DNA of 64,000 nt from Linderina pennispora. Taxonomy: Eukaryota; Kickxellomycota; Kickxellomycetes; Kickxellales; Kickxellaceae. The notes under the pieces were generated by a model. That model saw nothing but the letters and a program-made list of their open reading frames with translations, was not told the DNA's origin and searched no databases. The stretch lies in NCBI RefSeq assembly GCF_002104995.1, contig NW_024468252.1:62001-126000 (forward strand), written 5' to 3'. A program made the position numbers and the translations under genes. Below, piece after piece: positions 30,753 through 40,149 of the stretch (position 1 is the stretch's first letter; each line of letters opens with the position of its first letter).

Positions 30753-31403
30753 ATGTCTACCTATACTCTCCGCCATTTTCCAATCCAAGCCCGTCCTGAA
30801 ACCTGCCGTGCATTGCTAAGTTACGATGGTGGGGATTATACCAGCGAACACCCTGTCTGGCCGATGGAAAAGTCAAAGCAACCGTTTGGGAAAGTTCCTG
30901 TGCTGATTGAGACCGACGCATCGGGAAATGTATTCCAACTCAGCGATTCTATGGCGATTGAGCACTACTTGGCAACAAAGAAAGGTTTGATGGTTGATTC
31001 CAGTCCGCAGGACCGCGCCCGCCAGGATGAGCTGCGCAGCCAGATCCTAGACATTTTTCTTTTCGCACCGCAGTATCGTTTTGCCACTGAGGAGGCACGC
31101 AAGACTATCAAAGAGCAGTATGTCACCCAAGCCAAGTTCTTTATCGATTTCCATGAGAGCCACCTCAAGAACAACGGCTCCAACGGGTACTATTTTGGCA
31201 GCAAGATCACCTATGTGGATATCGCACTTGTGGCTACCATGAGAGCGCTGCGTAGGTTCGGCGATGAAAGCATGCCAGGGATGACCGGATATCTTTCACC
31301 AGAGAGGACACCCCTGATCAACAAGGTTCTTGATGTGGTGGGCAATGATCCGAAGCTTGCAAAATTCTTTAGCGAGCCTCGTGTCAAGCCTGCCGTTCTG
31401 TAG
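30753..31403 (+). CDS. Glutathione S-transferase, tandem copy 1
   Basis: A 216-residue cytosolic GST. The N-terminal thioredoxin-like domain begins MSTYTLRHFPIQAR, with a Tyr at position 4 in the usual catalytic place. It carries the cis-Pro segment FGKVPVLIE and the glutathione-binding LSDSMAIEHYLA. An all-helical C-terminal domain follows, with YVDIALVATMRAL in the N-capping-box region. The type resembles sigma-class or URE2-unrelated fungal GSTs. It conjugates glutathione to electrophiles. A tail (EPRVKPAVL) extends beyond the end of copy 2. About 65-70% identical to the next gene by eye, so it is a tandem duplicate. A TATA box lies about 65 bp upstream of the start. Confidence 0.93.
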   Translation: MSTYTLRHFPIQARPETCRALLSYDGGDYTSEHPVWPMEKSKQPFGKVPVLIETDASGNVFQLSDSMAIEHYLATKKGLMVDSSPQDRARQDELRSQILDIFLFAPQYRFATEEARKTIKEQYVTQAKFFIDFHESHLKNNGSNGYYFGSKITYVDIALVATMRALRRFGDESMPGMTGYLSPERTPLINKVLDVVGNDPKLAKFFSEPRVKPAVL

Positions 31404-31795
31404 CATGTGTACTTTGTATTGGTTGGCGATAATAGGATGCTCGCAACAAGCGGTGTTGACATGTCTGACAAATGCGGTAGAGCGTGCCTGCAAGCTGCTA
31501 ATTGTATGTTTGGCCTTAGTACGCCCAACTGGTGAAGCATGAGATCATCTAGCAACATACCAATTAGTAAGCATGTGCCCATGGGAGCCCCTTAGTTTTT
31601 GATTTTCATGTAGATCCGCAGCACCATTGTCTGTACACAATTATTTGGCAGTAACAGGCATTTCCGCTCGCTGCATACCTCACACTCATGGCTCCCCTAC
31701 TCCAGCCTTAGCAAAGGGTCTGCAACATATAAATGCGGCTCATTCCAACAAGCAAACGCAGTGCTAACATATCAGTATTCTTCGAACTCACCATT
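31404..31795. promoter_or_regulatory. Intergenic and promoter between tandem GST genes
   Basis: The TATAAA at 31728-31733 lies 63-68 bp before the ATG at 31796 and mirrors the element before copy 1. An ATG inside this TATA region (31733) opens the longer frame, but it precedes any plausible transcription start, so it was rejected as the start. Confidence 0.5.
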
Positions 31796-32422
31796 ATGTC
31801 TACCTACGTTCTTCGCTATTTCCCCATCAAGGCTCGCGCTGAGACCTGCCGCGCCCTCCTCAGCTACAGCGGCGCCTCCTACACTAACGAAGCCCCCGCA
31901 TGGCCCCAGGAAAAGTCCAACCAGCCGTTTGGCAAGCTTCCTGTGCTGATTGAGACTGACGAATCTGGTGCCACCTTCAAACTCAGTGATTCTCTGGCCA
32001 TCGAGCACTATCTAGCGACCAAGTATGGATTGATGGTCGATTCCAGCCCACAGGACCGCGCCTGCCAGGACGAACTGCGTCACCAGATCAAGGATATCTA
32101 TGAGTTTATCCCGCAGTACCGCTTTGGTAACGAGGATACCCGCGCATCGGTCAAGGAAAAGCTTGACGTCCAGATGAAATACTTTATCGAGTATCACGAG
32201 AACCACCTCAAGAACAACGGCTCCAACGGTCATTATTTTGGTGACAAGACAACCTACGTGGATATTGCCTTGGTTGCCAGTATGCGTGCGGTACGTGAGT
32301 TTGGAGCCAGCATCATACCTGGTCTGGCCGACTGGCTATCACCAGACAATGCACCGCTGATCAACAAGGTCATCGAGGTTGTTGGTGCAGACCCAAAGCT
32401 AGTTAAATATTTTAACGAGTAG
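31796..32422 (+). CDS. Glutathione S-transferase, tandem copy 2
   Basis: A 208-residue GST paralogous to the preceding gene, with the same domain order: Tyr at residue 4, FGKLPVLIE, LSDSLAIEHYLA, LKNNGSNGHYFG and TYVDIALVASMRA. The start at 31796 is chosen because it aligns exactly with copy 1 (MSTYVLRYFPIKAR); the 21-residue upstream extension begins inside the TATA box. Coding bias is stronger (more C/G third positions) than in copy 1, which may mean higher expression. The stop lies about 55 bp before the tRNA-Asp gene, which is on the other strand. Confidence 0.93.
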   Translation: MSTYVLRYFPIKARAETCRALLSYSGASYTNEAPAWPQEKSNQPFGKLPVLIETDESGATFKLSDSLAIEHYLATKYGLMVDSSPQDRACQDELRHQIKDIYEFIPQYRFGNEDTRASVKEKLDVQMKYFIEYHENHLKNNGSNGHYFGDKTTYVDIALVASMRAVREFGASIIPGLADWLSPDNAPLINKVIEVVGADPKLVKYFNE

Positions 32423-32476
32423 GCGTTGCAAAAGAAAAGGGAGAAGGGAAATAAAAAGTTGGACCAAGCAAAAAAA

Positions 32477-32548
32477 CTCTCCGACCGGGAATTGAACCCG
32501 GGTCTCCAATGTGACAGACTGGTGTACTCGCCACTATACTATCGGAGA
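32477..32548 (-). tRNA. tRNA-Asp(GTC)
   Basis: On the minus strand the acceptor TCTCCGA pairs with TCGGAGA. The anticodon stem CCAGT/ATTGG holds loop CTGTCAC (anticodon GTC), with one G-U pair. The T arm is CCCGG-TTCAATT-CCCGG in form, and the discriminator is G. No intron. Micro-ORF B starts 19 bp past its 5' end. Confidence 0.92.
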
Positions 32549-32566
32549 TCTGATAATCACCTTCTG

Positions 32567-32782
32567 ATGTTATTTTCTATGCCCGTCGTTGACAATCATG
32601 AACATGTCGCTGATACGCTCCTAGATCAAGATCAAGATCAAGACATGCAAGACCCACGACTGCCCCGCATCTCTTCCTCTGTCTCAGTTTCAAGTACACA
32701 AGACCAGTCTCATAACCATGCGACAAGGGTCGACCCAGTCACTGGGATTCCTATTGTCGTCCATGCGGCCCCGAGACCTTAG
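32567..32782 (+). CDS. Micro-ORF of tRNA-linked repeat family, copy B (71 aa)
   Basis: A 71-residue acidic frame starting MLFSMPVVDNHEHVADT, with a DQDQDQD tract coded by repeated GATCAA. It ends DPVTGIPIVVHAAPRP. The HEH motif near the N-terminus and the TGIP(I/V)V C-terminus are shared with copies A and C. It begins 19 bp from the 5' end of tRNA-Asp and reads away from it, as copy A does at tRNA-Phe. A TATATATAA stretch inside an imperfect hairpin follows the stop (about 32789-32813). A longer frame from 32426 exists only because it reads through the tRNA gene, so it was discarded. Function unknown. Confidence 0.5.
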   Translation: MLFSMPVVDNHEHVADTLLDQDQDQDMQDPRLPRISSSVSVSSTQDQSHNHATRVDPVTGIPIVVHAAPRP

Positions 32783-32949
32783 CTCAAGTGTGCATCGGTA
32801 TATATAAGTGCACATCTTATACATGCACATAGAGAGAAGGATAATTCCGATCCCGTCTTTGACTTTGATTTCCTGAATACAATAATATCCGACTCAAGCT
32901 CTTCCTTCCATTCGGCTCACTCATTATCGCCTGGGCCAGGTGATAACAT

Positions 32950-33162
32950 ATGCTCAACTCGGATGAGCATGAACATGACGAAGCCCACCTGCAAGATCAA
33001 GATCAAGACCCGGGTCAAGACAACGTCACACACGCACAAGGTTCCACTCGCAATATAAACACAAGTACACTGCCTCGTCTACGGAACAAGTCCGCCCTTT
33101 ATGCTCCTCTTACGGATCCTAACACAGGAATTCCTATCGTATATGCTACACATAAAGTGTAG
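32950..33162 (+). CDS. Micro-ORF of tRNA-linked repeat family, copy C (70 aa)
   Basis: A 70-residue frame beginning MLNSDEHEHDEAHL, with a DQDQD tract, and ending DPNTGIPIVYATHKV. It is closest to copy A at the N-terminus and to copy B in the DQ tract. It lies about 170 bp after copy B in the same orientation, which suggests a nested or tandem insertion upstream of tRNA-Asp. The palindrome CTCCATATATATGGAG (33182-33197) follows 19 bp after the stop, placed as in copy A. The peptide is hydrophilic with no signal or membrane segment. Function unknown; coding status rests on conservation of both termini among three copies. Confidence 0.5.
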   Translation: MLNSDEHEHDEAHLQDQDQDPGQDNVTHAQGSTRNINTSTLPRLRNKSALYAPLTDPNTGIPIVYATHKV

Positions 33163-33181
33163 TCAAGACACTCGTTGACTA

Positions 33182-33197
33182 CTCCATATATATGGAG
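33182..33197. repeat. Perfect palindrome after micro-ORF C
   Basis: A 16-bp inverted repeat with an ATATATAT core, equivalent in position and core sequence to the palindrome after copy A but with different arms. Compensating changes in the arms imply that the palindrome, not the exact sequence, is kept. Confidence 0.6.
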
Positions 33198-33696
33198 AAG
33201 TCAGACCGACAGGACAAGACAGGAACAACAAGCCCCCGAATATTCCTTAACCCAGAACCTGTTTTCCAATACAACCCGTTACGATCCCGACCTTCTCTCC
33301 CCGACGTCTGAGCTCCGGTTCGAGCTCTTCCAACGCTAGCTCCTTTGCTAGCATATTATCACTCCCACCGAGCGATAACACTGATAAAGCCAGAGAATTA
33401 ATTATCTATTACGTGAATGTTCAAATTTTAGCGCCGAGGCTCGCTCACTCGGCTTGGCTCAGACTTGGATTGTGCACAGGTCCCTTTATGGCAGGGCAGA
33501 GGACTCTTGACCCCGAATATCAACAATTTGAACAAAAGTCTGCCCAGGCAGCCTAGCACTTGGGGTCGTATTCCCTGATAGCGACCCGGTCCGTTGAACG
33601 GCATATTATCGTATAGCATGTAGAGAACCAGAAAAAGATATTGCTGAAAGAAGCCTGCGGCACAAAATTGATCTACACTAGATGCAAATAAAACAA
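33198..33696. other. Tail of micro-ORF element C and a partial LTR-like leader
   Basis: After copy C the DNA resembles the tail after copy A (GACAAGAC, CAACCCGTT). At 33489-33524 the motif TGGCAGGGCAGAGGACTC followed by GACCCCGAATATCAAC matches the leader part of the LTR-like repeats at 2353 and 34389. No gene is supported; a longer minus frame here runs through tRNA-Ala. Confidence 0.4.
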
Positions 33697-33769
33697 TGGA
33701 GGACCTGGGTATCGATCCCAGTGCCTCGCGCATGCTAAGCGCGCGCTCTCCCATTTGAGCTAGACCCCC
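33697..33769 (-). tRNA. tRNA-Ala(AGC)
   Basis: On the minus strand the acceptor GGGGGTC faces GTCCTCC. It includes the G3-U70 wobble pair that marks alanine tRNAs and one T-T mismatch at 6-67. The anticodon stem CGCGC/GCGCG holds loop TTAGCAT (anticodon AGC). The T arm is CTGGG-ATCGATA-CCCAG, and the discriminator is A. No intron. Confidence 0.92.
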
Positions 33770-34696
33770 TTGATCAAGGAACCGAATCCAATTTTGAATC
33801 CGAATTGCTCCTCTGCTTCTGAATTACGGACAAAAAATAGCATACACAATAATTCTTGAATGTAGTCCTTTAAGTTCTTTGATTTTCACTAGCATTTCGC
33901 TCTTTTTCACTACTGCTTACACATACCTTCACCTGTACATGTATACACTCTATTAAGTGGGCTGATTAGTGCTGCCGTGCTGTCGAGGTTTCTCTAGTTC
34001 ACTACTGTTTGATGATATATCGGACTTATTCATCAATATCCTGCTGCATGCTGAAGCATTGAGTACAAAGGCTATCTGTTGGACACTAGTCAATGGACTA
34101 TACGGTTAGTTCTAAATAGGAAAGCTACTGTGTTCGGAAAATCCTGACTTGGCGACTCACCACCTATGTGGCGCTAAACTCTTCCTTGAAAGAACACTTC
34201 TTTTTCTTTACTTTTGATCTTTATCGGTTTAGCCGCTTAGTATTTTCCCATTTCTTATTTCTAAAACTTTGCGTATAACACCTCAGTTTACTTTACTATC
34301 CCCACCATGCTGCCGATATTCGTATGGTACACATAATTAAATAGCAACTTATGTCTCAGTTTCTGCTACTGTATGCATACTCGTATACGTTCACATTCGG
34401 GGTCCAGAGTCCCCCTGCGCCACCATAGGCAAGGCCGAAACGCATACGTACAAAGGCCCAGACAGACGACCAGCCTTCTTCCCCTCAGTCAATTTGAGAA
34501 GTTATATTTTCCATATATTCTATAACCACTCATTCCCCAAGTTAACAGTATAAAATGTTTTATTAAGAAAACAGCTAATTTCTCAGAATACCAAGTTGCG
34601 CGACCTTGGTAATTTGTTTAGTAATACCTCCAATAGACCACTTGCATGACCTTATTTCGGTACTTATTCGTGAAACTCGAAGGAACAAGTAAAAAT
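33770..34696. other. AT-rich intergenic region containing an LTR-like repeat
   Basis: No gene supported. The region contains the LTR-like repeat at 34389-34547 and the 3' end of the NADPH oxidase gene, whose stop is at 34697. Confidence 0.5.
34389..34547 (-). repeat. LTR-like dispersed repeat, right copy
   Basis: Read on the minus strand it starts TGTTAACTTGGGGAATGAG at 34547 and runs to GACCCCGAATGTGAAC at 34389. It includes the same TGGTGGCGCAGGGGGACTC primer-binding-like motif as the copy at 2353-2514. With that copy it forms an outer inverted pair around the 3.38-kb duplication. Confidence 0.45.
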
Positions 34697-37182
34697 TCAA
34701 GAAAATGTTTCGTTACGGAAGTCAATCTTGGTGTTGCTCTGCTTGCGCAGAATGCTATCCCACTTGTGTGCCTCGCGCCTGACCTTGCGTGCCATGAGCT
34801 TTGGTCCACAGAAGAATGTACCAATGCGTTGTCCGGGGTAAAGCTCACCAATCGACTCAAAGATCTCGCTGAAGTCGGGACGTCCAATATACGAGCTAGT
34901 TCCAATCGACGTGTTGATGACCTGGTTGCCGAACTTGTCGTCAGGGGGCGTAAGCTGCGGGATCCGTGTCTCCGGGATTTTTCCAGTGAAGTATGTGCGC
35001 ACCTGGACGATTGAGCTCAGTCCTTCCTCATCAAGAGCCACCAGAAGGTCCTTGAACCACTCCAGTGTACCGATGTCGCGGTATACCCAGAACAGGTAGA
35101 CTTTCTTCGTGTTCATTGCGTATCGGTCGCGGATCCACTGGAAGTACACGCTGCGGAGGACCGATGCGGCGGGGGTGACTCCGATACCAGCGGCGATGAG
35201 CACACCGACCTCGTAGTTGAAAAAGTGTTCCATTGGTCCAGTGTATGGACCGTCGATGTACAGTAACGGCATTTCACGACCCATCTTGATGGCCATGTTG
35301 CCTTCTTCAATTTTTGCCGAGGCTGATACGCTGTTGCCATTTATCTGGTCTATCTTGTGCATAGAGATCTTGGCCACCTCCTTTTCATCAGCACACAGTA
35401 CCATGCTGTTACGGATGGACTTGGTACCACCCTTAGCAACTATGTCGATGCCCACATACGAACTGTTGCCGCCGGCATTCGAATACATCGGGGCAGTTGT
35501 AGGATCGTGGTGCAGCGGGTGGTAGGGAACATCGAGGTGTTGCGACGTGGGACGCGGTCTCTCTGTCTTTGCAAACTTGATTCCTTTAACCCTGTTGGCC
35601 TTGGAAACGATACTCTGCATACTAGAACCACGAGCATCGTTACCAAAGTTGCAGCCGAGACGCTTGGCCAGGTTGCGAGTCCAAGTACCTTCGAGACGGA
35701 AGTGGATAGTGAGAAGCTCCTCCTCGGGTGCGCTGGAGATTGTCAGAGGGTGCCACTGCAGCATCGAAACCGAGGGGCAATAGACCTTGACATACTGGCC
35801 AGGGCGGAAGCCAATGATCTTCTTCTCCATCTGAATTTCGACCACACCAGATGGGTGCTGAACCACAGCGTGAATGGGTGACTTGCCGATGATGCTGCGA
35901 AGGTTGCGGTAGAGGCGGTCAAGGACATACAAAGCGAGTGGGCCAGCAATGTACTTATACGCGAGATGGTTGTCATGATGGAGAAAGAGGAATACGAATG
36001 TCACCAGGAACAGGTGGTGCACATAATAGAACAGCTCGAACTGGCGCTTGCGGATGACTCCTATGTAATTCATATAATCATTAGTATCCATGTAGGTAGG
36101 CGTTTGGATAAGGAGTGGACACGAATAACCGTGAAGGATGAGTTTAAATGTTGTGATACTGCACTTACTGACAGACATGATAGAGATGAAGAAGAGGCTG
36201 AACATCAAGACATGCCCGGTCCAGCCGGTCTTCGTAATAAAGAGGGGGTTGTACAAAGGAACTCCTGGGGCCATCTTGCCCAGCTTGACTTTAGGTTTTG
36301 TCTCATCGATATAGCGCTGGTACCATATGCCTATAGTAAAAATATATTTAGCCTGTGGGTTAGTGCACATCTTGTGGTGGTGTAAATCCCAGTTTCGCCA
36401 TTTTCTATCAAGCTAGCTTAAGGGCAATATTTTACCCCAAACACCTTGCTGCAATGGCAATCTGTTGCTCATGGCAATGTGACATGGGAGAGTTAGCAAT
36501 TGCTATGTAAACTGGTAGGAAATACCTTGCCAGCTCGCTCGGGTCAAAGATATTTGGGTTTTTGGCAACGAAGGTGAACGGAGATAGAATGCTGTGTATT
36601 GCTAGTGGCTCAATCAACTGGTAACTTACCAATGTGCACTGCTGACCAAAACAGCATTGTGTATGCGGCGACCTTGTGGGCATGGATGTTCTTTTCGAAT
36701 TTGATGAACCGAGGCAAGAAGGTATGCTGTAGCAGCATCAAGAATGTAGGCGACATGAAAATCATAATGCATGCAACATCGAACAGCATACAGTGAATCG
36801 AGGCGTTGTTCATCCTCGCGGCTAGTATACTGCTCTTGTCAGCTCCATGGTATGCGGTCAGAATGATGTGCGGAACCGTCCAGATAACAAAAGACACAGT
36901 GCGTCGAACAGTGATCTCGGGGTAGAACTCTGGGTCGAGCAGGCTGCGCCATTGGAAGCGGTGGGCCTTGGTGCCAGATTCGCTAATATTGCCTTCAGAG
37001 TTACTGGAGGCTGAATTCTGACCCTCCTTGATGGTCACTGGCTTAGAGGCCATTGAAACATCTAGCAGTGCCAAGGAGGTGGGTAGGCTGTTGGCGCAAC
37101 GTGGTAAAGATTGGATGGTCAAGGTATCTGTTGGTTGAAATAGTTCGTAGTCAGTGCTGTTTAGGGGCACTGTTATCGGCAT
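34697..37182 (-). CDS. NOX: NADPH oxidase (NOX family), multi-exon
   Basis: A superoxide-producing flavocytochrome b. Exon 1 (36630-37182) gives a Ser-rich N-terminus and the first membrane spans, with a haem-ligand pair in HKVAAYTMLFWSAVH. A later exon (36169-36330) and the last exon (34697-36060) are joined by a 108-nt intron (36061-36168, GTAAGT...ACATAG), giving RVIRKRQFELFYYVHH, which aligns with the NOX loop before the second haem His pair. FAD binding is HPLTISSAP; NADPH sites are GIGVTPAASVLRS and FFCGPKLMARKVRR. No EF-hands are visible, so it is closer to fungal NoxA/NoxB than NoxC. An extra region of about 130 residues, partly Ser/Asn-rich, splits the FAD part. The structure between 36331 and 36629 is unresolved: one 299-nt intron is in phase, and a small extra exon is possible. 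Confidence 0.88.
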
Positions 37183-38089
37183 TGTGTTCCAAATGTGCCT
37201 GTTTGTGGTCCACTGTAAGTTCAGTTCTTAGAGTAATAAAAACAGCATGGAAAAATATATGAAGGAAAATAGAAAAATAGCGTCTATGGAGAACGAACAA
37301 ACTAAGCCAACCGAAGAATGGCCAGGAGCGAATAGGATGTGTTTTTGCCTGGGATGGACAGCCGAGCAGCTCGGGAACGTCCTGCGAAAACAGCAAGAAT
37401 GGAGGATTGACATTAAAACCTGTTTTCCATTTGACCATGAGTCGGGCGCCCACTGTGTGTTGTCGAATCGATTAGCCGGCTCCAGTATTGCCTGGTGATG
37501 TGCAAGCTCTTGGCACAGATGGCCAGACCCAGCGATCTGCTGTCTGCAATTTGCAGCTAGCAATCAAAAAATTGCTTAACTGTCAGTAAGCAATATATCC
37601 ATGCAACCCAATTAGCTGTAGTTAAATATATGTCGAGAGTCCACAAAACGCACCTGGCTGTGTAATCAGTTGTTCCAACGTAGAGTACATCAAACATGCC
37701 ATGGCAAGTAGTTGCAGAAGATATGCCAGTGACAGATACAGGTCAGTAATGCTACAAACAGAATATACATTTCATGTGCTATAGTGTTTTAAGGTTGTGA
37801 AGCATCGATAACTTCTCCAAGTACTGAAAGGTTGGTAGAATTTTTACTAGTAGGGAATGGTCGTGTTGTATCTGATTATATGAGGTGTGCAGAGTAAGAG
37901 CAAGCATATTGCATAAATACCACATAGCCAGCAGACAAAACAGAGCACAAGCTTGCAGCGTGGATACTGGTATAGAGCAAGTGCGTGGAACAGAAGAGTG
38001 CAAAATCCAAACAATGCCCGAGCTGACCATATCCAGGAATCCTGTATACTATATATTATACATTTTTCGGGAGAAACAGAGAAGCACTG
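37183..38089. other. Intergenic, promoter side of NOX
   Basis: About 900 bp with short hydrophobic frames on both strands but no recognisable gene. It holds the NOX upstream region and the 5' flank of tRNA-Gly. Confidence 0.4.
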
Positions 38090-38160
38090 GCGTCTGTGGT
38101 CCAGAGGTATGATTGCTCCCTGCCACGGAGTAGACCCGGGTTCGATTCCCGGCGGACGCA
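38090..38160 (+). tRNA. tRNA-Gly(GCC)
   Basis: The acceptor GCGTCTG pairs with CGGACGC with one wobble. The anticodon stem GCTCC/GGAGT holds loop CTGCCAC (anticodon GCC). The T arm is CCGGG-TTCGATT-CCCGG, and the discriminator is A. Length 71 nt, typical of glycine tRNA; no intron. Confidence 0.94.
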
Positions 38161-38379
38161 CTTCTCTTTTGCTCCCCTTCTGTCCCTCAATTTTTCTATG
38201 TTCCACCAACTTGACACAACTACTTCGACCTGAACTTTTGGCTACACTACACTGTATGAGATAGCGTCATGTCGAGTGTGTTATCAGCATGAAATTCGAA
38301 AACCAGCATCTCATTTTGATATAAATTACAGCCTGCACAGGATGGGACAGTGCCCTTGTTGCCTCTCAAACAGTCCAGT

Positions 38380-38946
38380 ATGTATTCCTCAATTTTCAGC
38401 CTCGTTGCAACACTCTTTGTTGTATCCCTAGTCAGCGCTACAGCTATAAGGACCGGTGTCGCACATGATTCCACCATTACATATAACGCGAGGCTCTGCA
38501 ATGGGAGCCGGCCATGCGCCTCGATTGCTAAAGGGCTTCAGAGGACGCTAGGCACGTTTGACATGGATGGTAGCCAGGATCGCGTTCTGCTAAGATTTCA
38601 GCTTCCTGTCGACTCACGCACTATTGTTAGCTGCACACTGAATGTACCGGTTCCCATCAGCGCGCCTGTTGGTCACTACACCCTGTCTATCAGTGCAACA
38701 GACAACAACTGGGCAGAAGATACGGTTAGCGGTATCAGCAAGAGCAGGAATGGGACAGATGTTGGATCGGTCGTCATTTTTAATAGCCAGCAGTTGCCGA
38801 GATCAGTTCTGGTCACTTCAGCATGCCAGCGGTTTGCCGAAAACAACACGCTTAGCATGTTTGTTACGTCGGATGGAAAGCAAGTATCCTTTAACTCGCT
38901 AGAGTCGGGAAGTCCAGACATATTTTCACTCGATGTTAGCTATTGA
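38380..38946 (+). CDS. Secreted beta-sandwich protein (DNRLRE/CBM96-like)
   Basis: A 188-residue protein with a clear signal peptide (MYSSIFSLVATLFVVSLVSA). The ATG at 38380 is used; the longer frame starts at GTG. The mature part has four Cys, several N-glycosylation sequons (NGS, NGT, NNT), and a pattern of beta strands around DRVLLRFQLP and TDNNWAEDTVSG. That pattern recalls the DNRLRE / CBM96 carbohydrate-binding module, in which a "W-x-E" strand follows a "RFDL" strand. It is probably an extracellular or wall-attached protein that binds polysaccharide. No enzyme motif. The gene stands alone on plus, convergent with the CtIP-like gene. Confidence 0.55.
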   Translation: MYSSIFSLVATLFVVSLVSATAIRTGVAHDSTITYNARLCNGSRPCASIAKGLQRTLGTFDMDGSQDRVLLRFQLPVDSRTIVSCTLNVPVPISAPVGHYTLSISATDNNWAEDTVSGISKSRNGTDVGSVVIFNSQQLPRSVLVTSACQRFAENNTLSMFVTSDGKQVSFNSLESGSPDIFSLDVSY

Positions 38947-39058
38947 AGAGGAACCAGAATAAATCAACGTCGTGTAGATAGAGTCCCTTCATACATGCTA
39001 CACTGTGGCTAATAGTGCATGTTATTGGCATATTTACAATTTTATAGCAATCACGATT

Positions 39059-40149
39059 CTACTTCTGCTTGCGCACGGTATCTGGCCCCGCAGTACGAAT
39101 TGGTGGGAAGTAGTCGATATCCCAAAAATGTTCTGGGGTGAGCGGACGGTCTCCCTTTAGGCGCGACCGGTCAGCTACTTCACGGCCCTTGCCCACTGCG
39201 CCACTCCGTGTGAGTGTTAGTGGGGGCAGACGAGAGGTTTTCATCGAAAAAAGCGGTGACAACTTGGTCTTACCCTTTTTATGAGTGCAAAGCCTGTCAA
39301 GATCCTCCTTTGTCAAATTGAACCCTGGTTCATCATAAAACATTCTGCAACCTTCGCATCCACCTTCAAGCCTAGTAGACGATCTGCTAACACAGCCATT
39401 CTGTGGCTTCATGTGCGGCTGGGAGGACTTCTTGACTCCCTTAGCCATTTCCTCCTCGTCCGAGGATGGGCATAATAAAATAGGGGAATCGGTGACTGGT
39501 CCGTTTGCCTCGCTGGCATCCATTTGCGTTGTTTGAGAACTGGCAGCACACGGGGCCAGTTTTGTTCTCTCCGCCCGTACCTTCTTGCGCTGCCATGCCT
39601 TATCGTTGAAATGGGCTACTGGACGGAACATGGGTGGGGATGATGAAAACAGCGAGTGCATCTGGTCCACGGAGGTATCAGTGCGCCGCCGCTTCGTCAA
39701 CGATGTTGTTGTCTCTGCGAAGCGCTTAGCTGAGGCTGGCTCTGAATGCGGCTGTGGGGCTTTACTCGTTGACTGATTGTTGTCAGACACTTCTGGAGCG
39801 TGAACTACATCAGCTGTCTTTCTGCGCTCCAAAAATCTGTTGTGCTTTGCTTCAAGCTCATCATAATCGCAGCATTTGCTCTGATACAGCCGCGTCATGA
39901 CCTCGAGCTCTCTACACTTGCGCTCAAATCGCCCAATCTCAACCATACCCAGCTCTATACAGCCAAAAGTCCAATCTTAACATTAATTTGAAAAATGGGG
40001 AACACAGAAAAGACATCATCGTAAAGCCTTGACATACCTTCTGGTGCTGCACCTAGCTTCGTCTGCAGGGTGCCGAGGATTGTCAGCACCTGGTCAATGG
40101 TATCTTTTGCGTCGTCCATATGCGAATGGTACCTTCTGGGGGTGGACAT
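39059..40149 (-). CDS. CtIP/Sae2/Ctp1-like DNA-end resection factor, one intron
   Basis: Exon 1 (40038-40149) encodes MSTPRRYHSHMDD and a helix; an 83-nt intron (39955-40037, GTATGT...TGTATAG) joins in phase to exon 2, giving about 335 residues. The N-terminal third is coiled coil (DQVLTILGTLQTKL and RLYQSKCCDYDELEAKH), as needed for tetramer formation in this family. The C-terminal part holds CEGCRMFYDEPG, a basic LCTHKKGKTK stretch and PLTPEHFWDIDYFP. This order matches the Sae2/CtIP C-terminal domain (CxxC, RHR, P-x-FW-x-FP), with HKK in place of the usual RHR. Family members activate the Mre11-Rad50 nuclease at DNA breaks when phosphorylated near the C-terminus; the TPEHFW threonine is a candidate site. 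It is divergent from BNA6. Confidence 0.72.

Noticed and set aside
32426-32566. N-terminal extension of micro-ORF B
   Set aside because: It reads antisense through tRNA-Asp and has no match in copies A or C.
33428-33754. 108-codon minus-strand ORF
   Set aside because: It passes through tRNA-Ala and the LTR-like leader.
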